From JAGXQV01 sp964451375 (lineage in GTDB: Bacteria; Pseudomonadota; Gammaproteobacteria; Burkholderiales; Sulfuricellaceae), in the NCBI GenBank assembly GCA_964451375.1, contig CAYVIN010000025.1, positions 1 to 52,086 on the forward strand: a DNA stretch of 52,086 bases, written 5' to 3'. Position 1 is the stretch's first letter. Each line of letters opens with the position of its first letter. Positions 49,087 to 52,086 of the stretch are shown here, one piece after another. The position numbers and the translations under genes are program-made. The notes beneath the pieces were generated by a model that was given only the letters and a program-made list of their open reading frames with translations, was not told the DNA's origin and did no database searches.

Positions 49087-49315
49087 AATTGTCCTGCTGC
49101 TCGCTTGCGTATTTTTTATCTACCTGCTGCTCACCAGGAACAGCCGTAAAGCGGCGCGCGCTCAGGCCGGTCAGCCCAAGCGCGTTGAGGATATGGTGCG
49201 CTGCGCCTACTGCGCGGTGTATTTACCGAAAAACGAAAGTGTGCCGAACGGCGAGCAATTTTTCTGCTGCAAGGATCACCTCCGCCTCGCCCAATCCCGC
49301 CAAACCACCCGCTAA
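49079..49315 (+). CDS. PP0621-family small membrane protein with Cys-rich domain
   Basis: 78 residues. An N-terminal membrane segment (about residues 3-20, IVLLLACVFFIYLLL) is followed by a linker and a Cys-rich domain (RCAYCAVYLPKNESV ... FFCCKDHLR) that resembles a small zinc ribbon with CxxC and CC-H ligands. PP0621-family proteins occur in beta- and gammaproteobacteria, function unknown. It overlaps the diguanylate cyclase gene by eight bases (ATG at 49079, cyclase stop at 49086), so it is translated together with it. A regulatory link to cyclic-di-GMP is only suggested by this. Confidence 0.8.
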   Translation: MLKIVLLLACVFFIYLLLTRNSRKAARAQAGQPKRVEDMVRCAYCAVYLPKNESVPNGEQFFCCKDHLRLAQSRQTTR

Positions 49316-49352
49316 ACGAACACCTCCGCCGGACAAGCGCCCCCGGCAAAAA

Positions 49353-49370
49353 AAACCTTAAGCCAGGTTT
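49353..49370. terminator. Weak hairpin between convergent genes
   Basis: AAACCT and AGGTTT pair around TAAGCC, preceded by an A-run and followed by TATTATT on the plus strand. The stem has only 6 bp, so termination is uncertain. Confidence 0.35.
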
Positions 49371-49401
49371 ATTATTCCGGGGTGGCGTCTTACCAAAAAT
49401 G

Positions 49402-49893
49402 TTAGTGCAGGGAAGAAAAGCTGCTGTCCGCCGGACGCCCGGAGGCAATTTCATCGGGATCGGCGGCGCGGATGGACTGAATGGACACGTCGAATACGAC
49501 GGTTTTGCCGGCCATGGGATGATTGCCGTCGATGGTCAGCTTGCCGTCGGCAATGTGGGTAACCTTGAACATCATGGTTTCGCCGCTATCGTTGGAAAAC
49601 TCCACTTCAGCGCCGACGTAACGAAATTCCGGGGGAACGTTGTCGATGTCGTCGGTAAACGCCAAATCCGGCTGATGTTCGCCGAAACCTTCTTCAGGAG
49701 GCAGCGTAACCTGAACCTGATCCCCCTCGCCCAGCCCTTCCAGCGCATTCTCCACCCGCTCGAAAATTCCGCTGCCGGCGCGATGAACATAACCTATCGG
49801 CATATCCATCTGTTCAAGCACATTGCCATCCTGATCCTTGATCGTGTACATGATGTACACCGCCTTGTTCTTGCCGACTTTTTCCTGAGACAT
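49402..49893 (-). CDS. SlyD-like FKBP-type peptidyl-prolyl isomerase
   Basis: A 163-residue cytosolic FKBP with inserted-in-flap (IF) domain, as in SlyD and SlpA. VYIMYTIKDQDGNVLEQ begins the FKBP core, PIGYVHRAGSGIFERVENALEGL the active-site strand, and the IF insert follows (about residues 67-120), after which VTHIADGKLTIDGNHPMAGKTVVFDVSI closes the fold. There is no His-rich metal-binding tail, so it is closer to SlpA (FkpB) or a tail-less SlyD. It speeds prolyl isomerisation and acts as a chaperone. The ATG at 49893 follows AGGAAA. Confidence 0.85.
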   Translation of the reverse strand: MSQEKVGKNKAVYIMYTIKDQDGNVLEQMDMPIGYVHRAGSGIFERVENALEGLGEGDQVQVTLPPEEGFGEHQPDLAFTDDIDNVPPEFRYVGAEVEFSNDSGETMMFKVTHIADGKLTIDGNHPMAGKTVVFDVSIQSIRAADPDEIASGRPADSSFSSLH

Positions 49894-49953
49894 CGGGTTT
49901 CCTGAAACTGGTTAAAAGGCCGCACAGAATAACATTTCCCGTGCAATCCGTCG

Positions 49954-51369
49954 TTAGCGCGCCCCGCGCCGCTCCCCGAATCGAGTCGCATGGCGCTCGG
50001 GGGACACGGTGCTAAAGTCGGGTTTGTGGGGTTGTTCGAATTTCACCAGGATATCGTAATAGGTTCGGGTGCTTTCCACGAAAATCACCGCTTCGCCGCC
50101 GCGCGCATAACCATGCTTGGCTTTTTTGGAGAATGCCGGCTTGGTAAGCAGCGGCAAGGTCTTTTTGAGATCGGCCCAGGAATCCGGATTAAGCTTCATC
50201 TGTTGCGCCAACACCCGCGCATCCTCGACATGCCCCTGCCCGGTGTTGTAGCAGGCTAGAGCTATCCAGGTGCGATCCGGCTCACTGATGCGCACCGGCA
50301 AAGCATCCTTGAGACTACGCAGGTAACGCGCCCCGGCGGGAATGTTCTCGTTCGGGTCAAGGCGGTTGCTGACCCCCAGATAATCAGCCGTGTCAGCAGT
50401 CAACATCATCAGGCCGCGCACCCCGGTGGGGGAAGTCGCCAACGGATCCCAATGGGATTCCTGATAACCCAGCGCGGCAATCAACCGCCAATCGATATCC
50501 GTCACCTCCTGCGCCTGTTGAAACAACGCACGGTATTCCGGCAAAACAGTATTCATGTTCTCCAGAAAGGACTCCACATCGGCCCCGGCAAGACGCTCCA
50601 GATGGCCGTAATAACGATCAATGAGCCGCCGCAGGGTGCCGTCGCCGGAAATCCGCTCAAAAAATATCTGCGCTTTTTCCAGCAACTCCTCGCTCCCTAC
50701 CGCCGGAAACGCCCAGGCCAGCTTTTCTGGCTCGCCAAGGTTGAACGCCACCTCCAGGTTGGGATGATAGTTTTCGGCAATCGAAATCACGTGGGAATCG
50801 GCAACCACGAAATCGGTCAACCCGTCCGCAACCCGCCCCAGCAACTCTTCACTTTCCTGCTGGTATTTTTCTTCCCAATTCAGCCAGGGAAAATCCTGCT
50901 TGAGCGCTTGCAGACGAGCGGCGTAGCTGCTCCCGGCCATCACCTCGATGCGTTTTCCCAGCAGACTCTTGATACCCGCCGGACGTAGCGAAAAAGTGTT
51001 GTAGGCAACCTGTTGCTGAACGGTTTGATAAGGCGGGCCAAAGCGCGCCACCTTTTCGCGTTCCGCTGTAGGAGTCAAACCCGCCGCAGCGAAATGCCCC
51101 TGGCGGCCTTCCAGCATCGGCAGGATATGACTGAAATCCGGCGCAACGACAAACCGCACCCGCACCCCCAGGTCTTTGGCAAACAACATCGCAAGATCAT
51201 GCTCGATGCCCGCAAAATGGCCTTCGGCATCCTCGTAATAAGTCGTGGGGCTATTGCGGGTAATAACCACCAATTCGCCGCTTTCCCGGAAAGGAGGAAC
51301 CGGTTTGCCGCTGTTGTCACAGCCAAAAAGCAGCAACACAGTCACAAGAATGGGGAATAATGCCTTCAT
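49954..51369 (-). CDS. mltF: Membrane-bound lytic murein transglycosylase F
   Basis: A 471-residue lipoprotein-type enzyme. Residues 1-17 form a lipoprotein signal (MKALFPILVTVLLLFGC, lipobox FGC). An SBP_bac_3-like amino-acid-binding domain spans about 30-260 (ELVVITRNSPTTYYEDAEG), followed by an SLT lysozyme-like domain about 275-420 with the catalytic Glu in IAALGYQESHWDPLATSPTG (about residue 303). It cleaves peptidoglycan glycosidic bonds to give anhydro-muropeptides, the substrates AmpD later processes. A basic C-terminus with GERRGAR ends the protein. The ATG at 51369 stands opposite the tRNA gene. Confidence 0.9.
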   Translation of the reverse strand: MKALFPILVTVLLLFGCDNSGKPVPPFRESGELVVITRNSPTTYYEDAEGHFAGIEHDLAMLFAKDLGVRVRFVVAPDFSHILPMLEGRQGHFAAAGLTPTAEREKVARFGPPYQTVQQQVAYNTFSLRPAGIKSLLGKRIEVMAGSSYAARLQALKQDFPWLNWEEKYQQESEELLGRVADGLTDFVVADSHVISIAENYHPNLEVAFNLGEPEKLAWAFPAVGSEELLEKAQIFFERISGDGTLRRLIDRYYGHLERLAGADVESFLENMNTVLPEYRALFQQAQEVTDIDWRLIAALGYQESHWDPLATSPTGVRGLMMLTADTADYLGVSNRLDPNENIPAGARYLRSLKDALPVRISEPDRTWIALACYNTGQGHVEDARVLAQQMKLNPDSWADLKKTLPLLTKPAFSKKAKHGYARGGEAVIFVESTRTYYDILVKFEQPHKPDFSTVSPERHATRFGERRGAR

Positions 51370-51437
51370 ATTTAATAGTTTCGGCGCATTCGCAAAATTT
51401 GTCCACGCCCGACCTCAACAAATGCTTGCGAAGCTGG

Positions 51438-51443
51438 TAGAAT
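51438..51443 (+). promoter_or_regulatory. Probable -10 element of tRNA-Ser
   Basis: TAGAAT lies 12 bases before the 5' end of the tRNA, followed by a GC-rich discriminator (GCGCGAC), typical of stringently controlled tRNA promoters. The -35 element is unclear. Confidence 0.45.
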
Positions 51444-51455
51444 GCGCGACTTGCC

Positions 51456-51545
<90 letters not shown>

Positions 51546-51560
51546 ATACCACAATAAACA

Positions 51561-51586
51561 CGCGCCTTCCGGCGCGTTTTTATTTT
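51561..51586 (+). terminator. Terminator downstream of tRNA-Ser
   Basis: Stem CGCGCC/GGCGCG (51561-51566 with 51571-51576), 4-base loop, followed directly by TTTTTATTTT. Ends the tRNA transcript. Confidence 0.9.
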
Positions 51587-51658
51587 ATACCCCTCAAAAA
51601 TTAACAAAGATTCCGGCAACTGACTTGCACCAGTCCGTCAAGCACCACCTATCCCATT

Positions 51659-52003
51659 CTAACGGCGCCAGATTCTCAAACCTCGAGTTCCGGGATTACC
51701 CAACGCACCCTTCCGGCGTTGCACCTGGGCATCAATTTCCGGCCAGAAAGCGCGTTGTGCCTGACGCAATTCATAATCACTCTGCAAGTCCAGCCAGATT
51801 TCCGGCGACACGCTGAAATATTTCCCCAGCCGCAGGGCGGTATCGGCGGTGATAGCGCGTTTGCCATTGACGATTTCGCTAATCCGATTGGGTGGCACGG
51901 CAATATCGCGAGCCAATCCGTTGATGCTGATTCCCAGCGGCTTCATGAAGTCCTCCAGCAGGATTTCACCGGGCGGTATCGGCTCGAGTAGTTCTTGGCT
52001 CAT
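51659..52003 (-). CDS. higA: HigA-family antitoxin (XRE helix-turn-helix)
   Basis: A 114-residue antitoxin. Residues 8-20 (PIPPGEILLEDFM) begin the HigA family signature, followed by an XRE helix-turn-helix (SINGLARDIAVPPNRISEIV, about 26-45), NGKRAITADTALRLGKYF and SPEIWLDLQSDYELRQAQ. It binds its own operator and neutralises HigB, an mRNA interferase. The HigB gene should lie upstream (higher coordinates). The ATG at 52003 follows AGGAA. Confidence 0.9.
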   Translation of the reverse strand: MSQELLEPIPPGEILLEDFMKPLGISINGLARDIAVPPNRISEIVNGKRAITADTALRLGKYFSVSPEIWLDLQSDYELRQAQRAFWPEIDAQVQRRKGALGNPGTRGLRIWRR

Positions 52004-52014
52004 TTCTATTCCTT

Positions 52015-52086
52015 TCAGTGGTAATCGACGATTGGCTCTTCTGGGAAAAGATACGGAAGTTGAGGGATAGCATCGGCCCTGAACAC
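52015..52086 (-). CDS. 3' end of a gene upstream of higA (possibly higB, partial)
   Basis: The frame ends in EEPIVDYH and a stop 11 bases before the higA start, and HigB proteins commonly finish in EIVDYH. The preceding residues (VFRADAIPQLPYLF) do not match the expected HigB core. It is either a diverged toxin, a frameshifted copy, or another protein. Only 72 bases are visible. Confidence 0.4.
   Translation of the reverse strand: MFRADAIPQLPYLFPEEPIVDYH

Overview
The window is a dense, GC-rich bacterial chromosome segment with an AT-rich island at about 35.0-35.5 kb. Gene content (SlyD-like FKBP, MltF, AmpD, Orn, RsgA, PP0621-family protein, exosortase H, multi-domain phosphorelays) points to a betaproteobacterium, perhaps a Nitrosomonadales-type lineage. 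That placement is an inference; no rRNA gene is present to confirm it.

Layout. (1) 1-10.0 kb, housekeeping: zwf (partial) and gnd, divergent glgA, a Tll0287-like haem protein, a PsiE-family protein, glgP, orn, an M48 protease, a small cytochrome c and rsgA. (2) 10.0-19.3 kb, a type I restriction-modification operon on the minus strand whose order is hsdM, HEPN/MNT pair 1, an ORF6N protein, HEPN/MNT pair 2 running in frame into hsdS, a RhuM pseudogene, an intact rhuM, and hsdR. Nearly every junction is a 4-nt ATGA overlap. The hsdM 3' end recurs in degraded form just before hsdS, and a 21-bp direct repeat brackets one cassette. (3) 19.4-21.5 kb, envelope genes: PAP2 phosphatase, DUF4337 protein, a lysine-rich secreted peptide and ampD. 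(4) 21.5-26.6 kb, an HD-GYP response regulator and a hybrid kinase on the minus strand. The kinase begins exactly at the edge of a 240-bp MITE-like element. (5) 26.6-35.0 kb, an exosortase H locus: a 2424-residue repeat protein with a C-terminal sorting signal, xrtH and its associated membrane protein. (6) 35.0-35.66 kb, an AT-rich regulatory region with helically spaced TCAC motifs, a perfect dyad and a GC-rich foldable leader. (7) 35.66-46.6 kb, a plus-strand signalling operon: Cache-GAF-PAS sensor, hybrid kinase, second Cache-GAF-PAS sensor, HD-GYP regulator and SpoIIE-type phosphatase regulator. (8) 46.6-52.1 kb: amtB with a sigma-54-like promoter, a GEMM-like riboswitch before a zinc-binding diguanylate cyclase, a PP0621-family gene, a SlyD-like FKBP, mltF, tRNA-Ser(CGA) and higA.

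Working together. Cyclic-di-GMP synthesis (dgcZ) and breakdown (two HD-GYP regulators) sit near a dedicated exosortase H surface-protein system that is flanked on both sides by paralogous phosphorelays. I infer, but cannot prove, that these control surface attachment. The most unusual structure is the cassette-bearing type I restriction operon.
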